Source: a candidate division TA06 bacterium | GTDB taxonomy: Bacteria; Ratteibacteria; UBA8468; MWAK01 | Assembly: GCA_022704925.1 (NCBI GenBank) | Contig: JAKJFK010000008.1 | Location: 1-20,939, forward strand | Direction: 5' to 3' | DNA: 20,939 nt | In this document: piece by piece, positions 9,238-17,432 of the stretch | Layout of the letters: each line of letters opens with the position of its first letter | Position numbering within the stretch: the first letter of the stretch is position 1 | Position numbers and translations under genes: made by a program | The notes under the pieces: generated by a model | The model's input: the letters and a program-made list of their open reading frames with translations, nothing else | Database searches by the model: none | What the model was told of the DNA's origin: nothing

Positions 9238-10233
9238 TTATTCGAGCTTGGTGTTGATAGCCTTCTCCTCGAGCTTGTTGGTCAGGCTGGACTTGCCGTC
9301 GTAGGTGAGGGTGAAGGTGTAGAGCGTGTCCCGGACCAGTTCCTTGGTGAGGGTGACCCGCCCCTCGCCGACCTTCTTGCGTTGGGTCAGGATGCCGCCC
9401 AGGATATCCTCGTCCTTGTAGTGGTAGGCGATCATCTGGAACTCGTAGGTGCCCTTTTCGACCTCGAAGGTCTCGGTCTCCTTGGCTCCCCACTCCAGTT
9501 CCTTGACGGTCCACTCCTCGGTCCCGGTCTTGCGGTACTGGAAGGAGAAGGGCTGGTCGGACTTGCTGGTCTTGCTGGTGCTCTTGACCAGCTGGATGGT
9601 GATCCGGGCCGGCAGGGCGGCGTATTTCGCGGCCAGGGCCTCCTTGGCGCTCGCGGTGGCGGATGCCGTCGTCCAGCTCTTCTTCAACTCCTCGAAGGAT
9701 TTTTCGACGGTTACCGACTTGCCGTTCTGGACCAGGACCCGGTCGTGGATGGCGTAGTCGCCGTTGACCAGGATGACCGAGTGGAAGCCGCTCTCCATGT
9801 CCTTGATGGTGAAGGGGGCGTTCTGGGTGTGTTTCTGGCCGTCGATGTAGACCTGGGTGTTCTTCCAGTCGGAGGTGACGGTAAGGTTGCCCTTGCCGCC
9901 CCGGAAGATGTCGCCCCAGCGCCGGCCGTTGGTGGTGGGCGTCGTCTCCTTCTCCAGGGTCAGGTCGAGGCGGGCCACCTGGCCGGCGACGATCGTGACG
10001 CTCTGGGTGGCGTTCTTGTAATTTTCGAGCGTCACCAGGACGGCGTGCTTGCCGGCGGCCGCGGTCGTCAGCAGGGGCGTCTTGCCGGCCTCCTTGCCGT
10101 CCACCAGCACGGTGGCGCCGGCCGGGGTGCTGGTGACGTGCAGATAGCCGTCGGCCGCGAAGGCGGGGCGGCTGCTGAAGATGAGGGTGAAGAATCCCAG
10201 GGCCAGAACCGTCAATCCCAATCGTCTGATCAT
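9238..10233 (-). CDS. Secreted PEGA-domain protein
   Basis: The 331-residue product has a signal peptide (hydrophobic 6-20, cleavage probably after AFA at 26). Residues 29-95 form a PEGA domain: YLHVTSTPAGATVLVDGKEAGKTP is the typical opening. A second, diverged PEGA-like unit (LTVTSDWKNTQVYIDGQKH) spans about 115-180. The C-terminal part (200-331) is beta-rich, lysine-rich and unrecognised. PEGA domains are extracytoplasmic beta-sandwich modules linked to surface layers or carbohydrate contact; enzymatic residues are not evident. GGGAGG six bases before the ATG supports the start. A strong promoter upstream and a strong terminator downstream make it a single-gene unit. Confidence 0.8.
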   Translation of the reverse strand: MIRRLGLTVLALGFFTLIFSSRPAFAADGYLHVTSTPAGATVLVDGKEAGKTPLLTTAAAGKHAVLVTLENYKNATQSVTIVAGQVARLDLTLEKETTPTTNGRRWGDIFRGGKGNLTVTSDWKNTQVYIDGQKHTQNAPFTIKDMESGFHSVILVNGDYAIHDRVLVQNGKSVTVEKSFEELKKSWTTASATASAKEALAAKYAALPARITIQLVKSTSKTSKSDQPFSFQYRKTGTEEWTVKELEWGAKETETFEVEKGTYEFQMIAYHYKDEDILGGILTQRKKVGEGRVTLTKELVRDTLYTFTLTYDGKSSLTNKLEEKAINTKLE

Positions 10234-10278
10234 GCCGCGCCTCCCGGTGAGCGAAAAAAGCTTTTGTCTGCATCAGTA

Positions 10279-10308
10279 ATTATTGACGCGGCCGGAGAGT
10301 TTTGTCAA
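10279..10308 (-). promoter_or_regulatory. Sigma-70-type promoter of the PEGA-domain gene
   Basis: A perfect -35 TTGACA (10303-10308) and a -10 AATAAT (10279-10284, five of six) are separated by 18 bp on the minus strand. Transcription would start near 10272, giving a leader of roughly 40 nt that contains the Shine-Dalgarno sequence. Confidence 0.65.
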
Positions 10309-10322
10309 ACGGCGGCGGTTTT

Positions 10323-10409
10323 TTACTTGCGGCGGAAGGGGGTGAGCAGTCGTTTGTCGAACTTGAAGCGGAGGGTGAGGTAAGGACCCTGGCCCCGGTA
10401 GGCGTCCTG
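10323..10409 (-). pseudogene. Possible 3' gene relic (28 codons plus stop)
   Basis: On the minus strand an open frame runs from just after a TGA to a TAA at 10323. The 28 residues include PYLTLRFKFDKRLL and end in FRRK. The alternation of polar and hydrophobic residues and the GC-rich third positions look like the end of a real, perhaps beta-barrel, gene rather than random intergenic DNA. There is no start codon or upstream reading frame, so this would be the leftover C-terminus of a deleted gene. The rest of the gap 10234-10528 shows only the promoter above. A chance open frame is the main alternative. Confidence 0.25.
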
Positions 10410-10528
10410 TCAGGGCCTGGTTAAGGTGGCGACAGTTGGCGCCGGCCTGTTGTTGTAAGTTAAAAAGGGGGCGACGGATTTTTTGCGGCTTGACTCTTAA
10501 AGGATTTTCCAAAGATTATCGGAAAGGA

Positions 10529-13500
10529 TTATTCTTCGACCGGAATGATCCGGCCGGCGGCGGTGAAGACGAGGTGGGTTTCGACGCGTCGGCCCGGGAA
10601 CAGGGACTGGGCTGCCTGGCGGTAGATATCCAGCTGGGGCCGGTAGCCGGCGGCCGCCTCGGCCAGTTTCTCCGGCCGGACCGGGCCGGTTTTGTAATCG
10701 TAAATCCGGACTGTGTCATCGGTGATGATGACCCGGTCCATCCGGCCCGGTATGCTTCCGTCCGGACGGTTGAGCACGAAGGGCAGTTCGGATTGGCCAT
10801 CGGGCCGGGGGCGGACGATCGGCCCGGCCGGGCCGGCCAGCAGTTCGGAGACCTGGCGCCAGGCCTCAATCGTGAGGGGTTTTAACTCTCGTTCTGGCAG
10901 CGGGTAGGCGAGCCGCCGGCATCGTTCCAGCACGGCCGTCTCGACGGCCTCCAGCCGGCCCAGGCTGATTTCGTTCAGGAGTTGATGGATGACGGTTCCC
11001 AGCTGCCGGGCCTGTCCGGAGACGGCGCGGAACTCTTCCAGGTAGTCGGTGGCTGGCCGGCTGGTCGGTTGAGGCGCGGGGAGCGGCGCCGAGAGGTCTG
11101 GCCCGGCCGCCGGGGGCGGGCCGGCCTTCTCCGGCGAGGGCGGCCCGGCGGTTTCCAGTTCGGCCAGGATCATGGAGGCCCCGGCCACCCGGAACCCAGG
11201 CAACGGCGGTGGATTGTCAAGATCAAGGGCGCCGGCGATCCAGTCCAGCGGGGATTTTTCTTTTTCCCCGGTCTTTTCGGTGCGGAGGCCGGAGAGGAAG
11301 AGGGCGTCGCGGGCCCGGGTGACGGCCACGTAAAAGAGGTGGCGTTCCTCCTCCAGTTCCTTCTCCCGGTTTTCCAGGAAGAGGGGGTGAAATTGGCGCA
11401 GGCGGGATTCCGGTTCTTCGGCCAGGGTGAAGGTTTTCGGGTCGCGCTCCATGGCCAGGAGATCGGGTTCTTTTCGCTTGTTTCCGAAGGGTTGGTCGAG
11501 GCCGGGCAGGATGACGATTGGGAATTCCAGGCCCTTGGCGCTGTGGACGGTGATTACCTGGACCGCGTCCAGGTCCTCGGTCAGGACGTTGGCCCGGGCC
11601 TCGCGGGGGTCGGAACTGAGCCGGTCGAGCCGCTCATTGATCTCGGAGAGGGAGAGGCCCTGTTCGGAGAACTGATCCAGCTGGGCGAGGAATTTTTTCA
11701 GGTTTACCTGCTCCGGGTCGAGGGGGAAGCAACGCCAGGCCTCGGCGTCGAGCAGGAATTCCTCGAAGAGGCGGCCGACCGGCAGGCGGCCCCGGCGGGC
11801 CAGGGCCGCTTCCAGGATCCGGACCGCGGTGCGGGCCTTCTCTTCCGGGGCGGCGCAGAGTTTCGGCCACCAGCCGGAACCGGGTTGATCGTAGAGGCGC
11901 AGGAATTCGCCGGGTTGGAAACGGAAGAGGCGGCTGGAGAGCAGCGTGTAGAGGGCCAGGCCGTCGCCGGGGTCGGCCAGGAAGGCGGCCAGGCTGCGCA
12001 GCAGGCAGACTTCCTCGGCCTGGTAGAAGCCGCTTCCCTTGACCACGGTGTAGGGAATGGCGTGTTTTTTGAAGCCGGCCTCGAAGATTTTCAGGTGGGT
12101 CCGCTCGCGCAACAGGAGGGCGAAATCGCGGAAGCGGGCCGGCCGCAGCGTCTCGTCTTTCTCCGAAACCTGGAATTCGCCGACCAGGGAGAGAATCCGC
12201 CGACTGGCCAGTTCCGCCTCCCGGCCGCGGACCTCTTCCCGGTTTTCCTGGTCGGGTCCGGATTCCAGGAGGGTCAGTTCGACCCGGCCGGGCGTCTTGG
12301 TCGTCCGCGCCTGTTCCAGCGGCAGGTAGCCGACCCGGAAGCCGCTGCCCGGGTCTCCGGTCATGATTTGGCTGAAAAGGTGATTGGTGAACTCTATGAT
12401 GGCGGCCCGGCTCCGGTAGTTGTGCTTCAGCGTTTCTTGGCGGAAACTCGGTTCGCGTCGGCGCAGTTCTTCCGGGATTGAACGGAAGACTTCGCTGTTG
12501 GCGTCGCGGAAGTAGTAGATGGCCTGCTTTTCGTCACCGACCATGAAGAGGGAGGTGGGCTGGTCGGGGTTCCGCCAGGAGGCGCCGCTGAACCATTCTT
12601 CGCTCAGGGCCTCGAAGACGCCCCACTGGAGGAAGTTGGTGTCCTGGAATTCGTCGATCAGGATGTGGTCGGTTTGCTCGTCGAAGGCGTAGAGGATGTT
12701 CAGCGCTTCGGGGTGCCGGGTGAGCAGCTGGTGGGCCAGCAGGGGCAGGTCGGTGAAGTCCAGCAGGTCGGCGGCCCACTTCTTCTTCCGGTAGGCTTCC
12801 AGGAAACGGGACCGGAAGATGTTCAGCAGTTCCCCGGCTCGCCGGTAACTCTCCAGCTGCCAGGCGGCCCGGGCCAGCGGCTTGAATTGTTCGAGCCAAT
12901 TTTGATAGGCCCCTTTCTTCAGGCCGGAGCCGGGCGGGGCCTGTTTGCGCCATTCACCTTTTTCAGTGAGCAGCTTGAATTGTTCGGTCCGGAGGCATCC
13001 GGCCACCTGGGCGGCCGCCGCTTCGGTCCAGGCCGGCGGGAAGAGGTCCTGGTAATTGGTGAAGATGCGCGGGCCGGCCGGGTGATCGACCAGTTCCCGG
13101 CTGTATCGACCGAGTTCATCGAGCAGTTCGTTGATCGGCGTATAGTAAACCTCCCGGCTGGTGAGGTGGATCTTCTCGAAGAGGTAGTGGATGCGCTCGG
13201 CAAAGGCTTGCCAGCCTCGAAAGCGCCCCTCGGTCACCATCTCCAGCAGCCGGCCGGTCTCTTCGTCCGTCCGTCCGGCTCGGGGCCTGATTTCCTGGAG
13301 CGCCTCCTGGAAGGCCTCTTCACGCAGGTAGCGGTCGTCGGTGGTCACCTCGAGGTCGGCGCTCAGGTCGATCAGGGGGGCTGAACGGCGGATGAGCGAA
13401 AGGCAGAAGGAGTCGATGGTCGAGACCCGCATTTCGAGGATCCGTTCGAGCAGTTGCCGGTAGAGCGGCGGGTCATTCGTCTTCAGCAGGGAGAGGATGC

Positions 13501-13657
13501 GTTCCTTCATCTCGGCGGCCGCCTTCTCGGTGAAGGTGATGGCCAGAATGCGGCCCGGCTCGACTCCGCGCTTCAACAGGGCGATGTAGGCGTTGGCCAG
13601 CCGCTGGGTTTTGCCGCTGCCGGCCGGCGCCGAGACGAAGGTTATTTCACAGGGCAT
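10529..13657 (-). CDS. addA: AddA-like helicase-nuclease subunit
   Basis: The 1042-residue protein has all superfamily 1 helicase motifs: Walker A APAGSGKT (10-17), motif Ia TFTEKAAAEM (41-50), Walker B LIDEFQDT (333-340), motif III VGDEKQAIYYFR (373-384), motif IV KHNYRS (411-416), motif V VHSAKGLEFP (704-713) and motif VI YVAVTRA (776-782). A C-terminal RecB-type nuclease follows with His891, Glu957, Asp974 and DYK (987-989). With AddB it would resect double-strand DNA ends and feed RecA. It is shorter than Bacillus AddA (about 1230). Its ATG overlaps the addB stop region by 11 bases, implying translational coupling. A RecB-family orphan helicase is less likely given the AddB partner. Confidence 0.88.
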   Translation of the reverse strand: MPCEITFVSAPAGSGKTQRLANAYIALLKRGVEPGRILAITFTEKAAAEMKERILSLLKTNDPPLYRQLLERILEMRVSTIDSFCLSLIRRSAPLIDLSADLEVTTDDRYLREEAFQEALQEIRPRAGRTDEETGRLLEMVTEGRFRGWQAFAERIHYLFEKIHLTSREVYYTPINELLDELGRYSRELVDHPAGPRIFTNYQDLFPPAWTEAAAAQVAGCLRTEQFKLLTEKGEWRKQAPPGSGLKKGAYQNWLEQFKPLARAAWQLESYRRAGELLNIFRSRFLEAYRKKKWAADLLDFTDLPLLAHQLLTRHPEALNILYAFDEQTDHILIDEFQDTNFLQWGVFEALSEEWFSGASWRNPDQPTSLFMVGDEKQAIYYFRDANSEVFRSIPEELRRREPSFRQETLKHNYRSRAAIIEFTNHLFSQIMTGDPGSGFRVGYLPLEQARTTKTPGRVELTLLESGPDQENREEVRGREAELASRRILSLVGEFQVSEKDETLRPARFRDFALLLRERTHLKIFEAGFKKHAIPYTVVKGSGFYQAEEVCLLRSLAAFLADPGDGLALYTLLSSRLFRFQPGEFLRLYDQPGSGWWPKLCAAPEEKARTAVRILEAALARRGRLPVGRLFEEFLLDAEAWRCFPLDPEQVNLKKFLAQLDQFSEQGLSLSEINERLDRLSSDPREARANVLTEDLDAVQVITVHSAKGLEFPIVILPGLDQPFGNKRKEPDLLAMERDPKTFTLAEEPESRLRQFHPLFLENREKELEEERHLFYVAVTRARDALFLSGLRTEKTGEKEKSPLDWIAGALDLDNPPPLPGFRVAGASMILAELETAGPPSPEKAGPPPAAGPDLSAPLPAPQPTSRPATDYLEEFRAVSGQARQLGTVIHQLLNEISLGRLEAVETAVLERCRRLAYPLPERELKPLTIEAWRQVSELLAGPAGPIVRPRPDGQSELPFVLNRPDGSIPGRMDRVIITDDTVRIYDYKTGPVRPEKLAEAAAGYRPQLDIYRQAAQSLFPGRRVETHLVFTAAGRIIPVEE

Positions 13658-16415
13658 GGTTTATCCGCCGCGGGCAGCAGCCGCTGAAGTCGCACTGGCC
13701 GCAGTTCTGGTTTTTGAAATTTTCCGGGGCGCGGAAGTTGCCGGAACGGATGAGGTTGACGACCTCCCGGGCTCGGTTGACCGCTCTCTGGATTTTCTCT
13801 TCCAGGTCAGGGCCGGTGATGGGTTTGAGGTCGCCTGGATCGCGCAGGGAGTAGATCGTGATGGCACCCACCGGCCGGCCGTCGGCCGGCCGGTAGAGGC
13901 GGGCGTAAAGGGGTAACTGGAGGTAATCAACGCCGATCCGGCCCGGATTCGGCGCCTGGCCGGTCTTGTAGTCGATCAGGAGCAGGCTGTTGTCCGAGGC
14001 GTCTACCCGGTCGATTTTTCCGCTCAGGATGATGCCCGGCTCCAGCTCGGCGCGGATCAAGACTTCGAACTTTTCCGGCTGGAAGCCGCTCGCCCGAAGT
14101 CCTTTTTCGCGCTCGACCAGTTCCGGGGCCAGGTTGGTGAAGATCCGGCGGGCCGTCTCCTGCCAGAATTCACTCAGGTGATAGCGGGGCAGGCTCTCGG
14201 TGAGAACGGCGACCAGGCGGTCCGGAATGCCGGTCGGTTCGGCCGGCCCGGGCTGGTGGAGTTTCTCCAGGACTTCGTGGGCCAGCTGGCCCCAGACCTT
14301 CGGCTCCACCGAATACGCTGGCTCGGAGGTTCGTTCCAGTCTCAGGACCCGCTCAAAGAAGAAGCTGATCGGGCAGCGCAGGTAATCGTCGAGCCAGGTG
14401 ATCCGGATCCGCTGGTTCGGTCCGAAACGCGCCTTGATGATTTCCAGGGCAACCGGGTCAGCCGAGAGGTCGGGTTCGTCCGGCCGTCCGACCGGTTTAC
14501 CGCGGCCGGCGGCCGCCTGGACTTCGGCCCGGCTGAAGAGGCCGGCCGGCCGGTCCGGAAAGCGGCGGGTCCGGTCCAGCAGGAAGGGTGAGGGGAGGAA
14601 GAGGGTATCGCCGCTGGTTCGGGGGAAGGAGAAGAAGCCGGCGGCCGGAAGCCGTTCCAGGCGGCGGAAGTGAAGGCGTTCCCGTTCCAGGTGGCCGGAG
14701 CGTTCCGGCAGGCCGAGCGCCTTCTTCACGAATTCGGGCAGGATCGGGTCGAAGGCCGGCCGCCGGGGCAGGGAGGCCTCGGCCAGGCCGGCCACGAAGC
14801 AGCGCTCCGGGCTGAGGCCGCGGGTGTCCAGGAAGCTCAGCGCCGCCACGCCCTCGCTCTCGGCGCCGGCGGCTGCTTGTCCCAGCAAATGGCGGAGCAT
14901 CCGGGCGAAGCAGACGAAGTCTATCTTGCGGTCTTCGAGCAGGCGTTGGCCGAAGTCCTCCAGCCGGTTGAAGAGGGAGTAAAAACTTTCGCGGACCGTT
15001 TCCGGTTCCCCGGCCAGGAATTCGTCCCAGCCGAATTTGGTTAGGAGAGCACGGAGCCGGCTGAGAAATCCGGCCAGTTGGTCCTGGCGCGGCCGGGTCA
15101 GGCCGGCGGCGACTTTGAGCAGCTGGTCGAGTTCAGCCTGGAAGGCGGTCAGGTCCTGGTCCGACCAGCCCTCTTCCTGCAAGCGGTCGCCGGCCACCGG
15201 GTCCCTGGAAAGGCGCCAGGCCAGGCTGCGCCAGGCCTCGCGGCCCCGGTTGAGGCCGGCCCGGCTGGAGAGACGCGGAAAGGCGTCGCGCAGCCGGGGA
15301 GCGAGGCGGGGCAGGGCCGGCGCGCCGATCAGGGCGGCCAGGTAACGGCGCGGGAAGTCGTTTTCCAGACAGGCCAGCAGGGAGAGGATCGGCTCGGCGG
15401 CCGCCAGTTGATCGAGGGGAATCTCAGCCTCCAGGCGCAGCGGGATTCCGAAACGGGCGAAGGTGCGTTCCGCCAGCTTTTGATAGGGGGCCGGATCAGG
15501 GAAGGCGACCAGGATCTTTTCCGGGGCCACGCCCTCGGTCAGCACCGCCTTTTTGATCAGACCGGCGATGAGTTCCAGTTCCGTTTCCCGGTCGGGCAAC
15601 TCGCAGTATTCGGCCGCCCGGCCCGGTCCCGGATCCGGTTTCAGGTGACAGATTTCGAAGGGGGCGCAATCTTTCAGGAATTCGAGGAAGAGGTTCGGGA
15701 TGTGGTAGACCTCCGGTTCGGACGGGTCGTGATAGGCCAGGGCGATGGTCCGCTCGGAGCGGCGGAGCAGGGCTTTCAGCAGGTTGGCCTCTACCGGCGT
15801 CAGGTCATAGAAGCCGTCCAGCAGGAGCGTCTTTGGGCCGGGTTCGAGGCGATCGGTCAGTTTCGGGGCCGCCCGCTGGATGTCCTCGCTGTCCAGGAAG
15901 TCGTGCCGCTTGAGAAAACGGTCGTATTCGGCCATCAGGTCGAGGTTGTCCAGCATTTTTTGCAACTGGTCCGGCGACCGGTCGAACAGGGTGGGGAGCC
16001 TTTCCTTTAGCGCGGCCGGCGACTGGTCGGGCAGGTACTGCTTGATTTCCTTGATGCTTCCGGCCAGGAATCGGGTAAAGCCAAAGCGGTTGGTGTTTTC
16101 GGCGGGCTGGTCGAGCGGAGTCCGCAGGTGGGCCAGGAGCAGCGGTTTCAGGTCGTCCGGGAACCGGTTGGCCGTACCGAAGTTTTCGAAGAGGTCGTTG
16201 GCCAGCTGCTTGGGGGTGTAGAACCGGGGCGGGATGAAGGCGGCCCGGCCGGTTGATTGGTTGAAGAGGCGTCGGGCTTCGCGCGTTTTGACCGGGGTGG
16301 GCGCGATGTACCAAAGGCCGGAGAAGTCGGGGCCGTTTTCGCCGGCCAGGGCGAGCTCGAAGAGGCGGCGGGTTCCCTCCCGGCAGGAGAAGGGCGCGGT
16401 TAGTATCCGGAGCAT
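13647..16415 (-). CDS. addB: AddB-like nuclease subunit with Fe-S cluster cysteines
   Basis: The 922-residue protein pairs with AddA in double-strand break processing. The N-terminus reads TAPFSCREGTRRL where Bacillus AddB has a Walker A loop, so the ATP site appears lost. The C-terminal PD-(D/E)XK domain has His713, Asp802 (GKIDRVD) and DYK (815-817). Cys681 (LRCPISFF) together with Cys905, Cys908 and Cys913 or Cys914 fits the 4Fe-4S staple of AddB. It is shorter than Bacillus AddB (about 1170). No Shine-Dalgarno precedes the ATG, and a possible -10 lies only a few bases upstream. It is 108 bp downstream of the creatininase-family gene on the same strand. Confidence 0.85.
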   Translation of the reverse strand: MLRILTAPFSCREGTRRLFELALAGENGPDFSGLWYIAPTPVKTREARRLFNQSTGRAAFIPPRFYTPKQLANDLFENFGTANRFPDDLKPLLLAHLRTPLDQPAENTNRFGFTRFLAGSIKEIKQYLPDQSPAALKERLPTLFDRSPDQLQKMLDNLDLMAEYDRFLKRHDFLDSEDIQRAAPKLTDRLEPGPKTLLLDGFYDLTPVEANLLKALLRRSERTIALAYHDPSEPEVYHIPNLFLEFLKDCAPFEICHLKPDPGPGRAAEYCELPDRETELELIAGLIKKAVLTEGVAPEKILVAFPDPAPYQKLAERTFARFGIPLRLEAEIPLDQLAAAEPILSLLACLENDFPRRYLAALIGAPALPRLAPRLRDAFPRLSSRAGLNRGREAWRSLAWRLSRDPVAGDRLQEEGWSDQDLTAFQAELDQLLKVAAGLTRPRQDQLAGFLSRLRALLTKFGWDEFLAGEPETVRESFYSLFNRLEDFGQRLLEDRKIDFVCFARMLRHLLGQAAAGAESEGVAALSFLDTRGLSPERCFVAGLAEASLPRRPAFDPILPEFVKKALGLPERSGHLERERLHFRRLERLPAAGFFSFPRTSGDTLFLPSPFLLDRTRRFPDRPAGLFSRAEVQAAAGRGKPVGRPDEPDLSADPVALEIIKARFGPNQRIRITWLDDYLRCPISFFFERVLRLERTSEPAYSVEPKVWGQLAHEVLEKLHQPGPAEPTGIPDRLVAVLTESLPRYHLSEFWQETARRIFTNLAPELVEREKGLRASGFQPEKFEVLIRAELEPGIILSGKIDRVDASDNSLLLIDYKTGQAPNPGRIGVDYLQLPLYARLYRPADGRPVGAITIYSLRDPGDLKPITGPDLEEKIQRAVNRAREVVNLIRSGNFRAPENFKNQNCGQCDFSGCCPRRINHAL

Positions 16416-16422
16416 CAGTATT

Positions 16423-16428
16423 ATTTTA
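16423..16428 (-). promoter_or_regulatory. Candidate -10 box immediately upstream of addB
   Basis: TAAAAT on the minus strand lies 7 bases before the addB ATG, in an AT-rich patch within otherwise GC-rich DNA. If used, the transcript would begin at or next to the start codon (leaderless), which would explain the missing Shine-Dalgarno. The -35 position is only a T-run, so this is weak. Confidence 0.25.
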
Positions 16429-16523
16429 TCGTAAAAACCCGGCCAGAAAAAACGGGCGGCGGCCGGGGCGGATCTCCGGTCCGGAACCGGCGGCGTCGGC
16501 GTTAAGGAAGCCGGGGTCCGCGG

Positions 16524-17273
16524 TCAGGCGGCGCCCTGGAGGGCCCGCCTCATCCCGTCCAGGATGAGGCGACGGGCGGCCCGGCCATACTTGAGATCGG
16601 CCTGGCCGGCCGAGGCACTGTACCACTTTTTGGCCGCCCGGCGCCGGGTGTCGTCGACTCCCTCCGGGCAGAAGGCCAGCATCAGCGAGGTTTCCTGGCG
16701 GCCGGCGTGGTCGATCGGGTAGCGGGCCTGGGCCTCGGCCGACATGAACGGGTGGACCCGGATCCAGTTGAAGGGATTGGCGCCGGCCTCGTTCCGCTGG
16801 TAGTAGTCGCGCATGGCCGGGTCGCCCCACCAGTTTTCGCCCCGCTGCTTCTCCAGGAACTCGAAGGTGGCCTGGCGGGCGGCCAGCTTGAAGGCCAGGT
16901 CGGTCGGCATGCCGTCGGCGAAGTTCTCGCTCTGGTGGTGGATGAAGAGATGGATGTTCCGGAAGCCGACCCGCAGCAGCGAGGCGAAGAGCGGCCGGGC
17001 GAATTCCAGCAGGGCCGGGGCGCCCACCTGGACGGTGCCGTTATTTTCGGGCGGCTCCACCACGTAGCTGGCCGCGCCGTAGTAGAAGGGCGGGAAGAGG
17101 ACCAGGTCCAGCTCCTTTTCCAGGAGCTCCAGGGCCCGGATTACCAGGAGCGTGTCCACGCCCAGGACGCAGTGCTCGGCGTGGTACTCCAGCACGCCGA
17201 CCGGCAGGACGGCCGGACGGTTCTGCTTCAGGGCCTGGCGCAGCTGGTGGGGAAACATCATTTCGTAGCGCAT
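16524..17273 (-). CDS. Creatininase-family amidohydrolase
   Basis: The 249-residue protein matches the creatininase/MftE fold. The first metal motif reads EYHAEHCVLGVD, giving Glu29, His31 and Asp40 where the family has ExH...D. His112 or His113 in LFIHHQSEN replaces the usual NGHGGN, and HAGRQETSLML supplies His189 and Glu194. Members cleave cyclic or simple amides such as creatinine or formamides; the substrate here is not defined. AAGGAG five to six bases before the ATG supports the start. It is divergent from the LacI/M24 operon and shares a promoter region with it. addB lies 108 bp downstream on the same strand and may be partly co-transcribed. Confidence 0.8.
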   Translation of the reverse strand: MRYEMMFPHQLRQALKQNRPAVLPVGVLEYHAEHCVLGVDTLLVIRALELLEKELDLVLFPPFYYGAASYVVEPPENNGTVQVGAPALLEFARPLFASLLRVGFRNIHLFIHHQSENFADGMPTDLAFKLAARQATFEFLEKQRGENWWGDPAMRDYYQRNEAGANPFNWIRVHPFMSAEAQARYPIDHAGRQETSLMLAFCPEGVDDTRRRAAKKWYSASAGQADLKYGRAARRLILDGMRRALQGAA

Positions 17274-17332
17274 CGAGTCTCCTTGCGGCCGGGGCCGGCC
17301 GGGAGGGGCAAACCGCGGCCGCTGGCCGCCTT

Positions 17333-17362
17333 TTGACAGGTTTTCGCCGGTCGTGTTATCGT
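17333..17362 (+). promoter_or_regulatory. Promoter of the LacI-M24 operon
   Basis: A perfect -35 TTGACA (17333-17338) and -10 TATCGT (17357-17362, four of six) lie 18 bp apart. The predicted start, near 17369, falls inside the dyad at 17366-17382. The leader would be about 65 nt. Confidence 0.55.
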
Positions 17363-17365
17363 TAT

Positions 17366-17382
17366 CTGAAGCATAGCATCAG
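17366..17382. promoter_or_regulatory. Candidate LacI-family operator
   Basis: CTGAAGCATAGCATCAG is a 17-bp dyad: CTGA-N-GC-NNN-GC-N-TCAG is fully symmetric and only the outer N pair and centre break it. It covers the start site of the + promoter and the -10 box of the minus promoter. A dimeric LacI-type regulator encoded next door is the obvious candidate ligand, which is an inference. Confidence 0.5.
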
Positions 17383-17399
17383 GCCGGAGCGAGTGTCAA
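17370..17399 (-). promoter_or_regulatory. Promoter of the creatininase-family gene
   Basis: On the minus strand a perfect -35 TTGACA (17394-17399) and -10 TATGCT (17370-17375, four of six) are 18 bp apart. The start site would be near 17363, inside the -10 box of the + promoter. The leader of about 90 nt runs left to the Shine-Dalgarno of the gene starting at 17273. Confidence 0.55.
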
Positions 17400-17432
17400 G
17401 ACGCCGCCGGCCGGTCGTTTCCGGAGGCCGCC

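Noticed and set aside
9154-10383. A 409-codon + strand open frame opposite the PEGA-domain gene.
   Set aside because: It is an antisense shadow that also overruns the terminator and promoter of the minus-strand gene, with no recognisable domain.
10273-10512. A 79-codon minus-strand ORF in the gap before addA's end.
   Set aside because: It overlaps the PEGA promoter and, in another frame, the more protein-like relic at 10323-10409. It lacks a good ribosome binding site and has an Arg/Pro/Gln-rich composition typical of out-of-frame reading.
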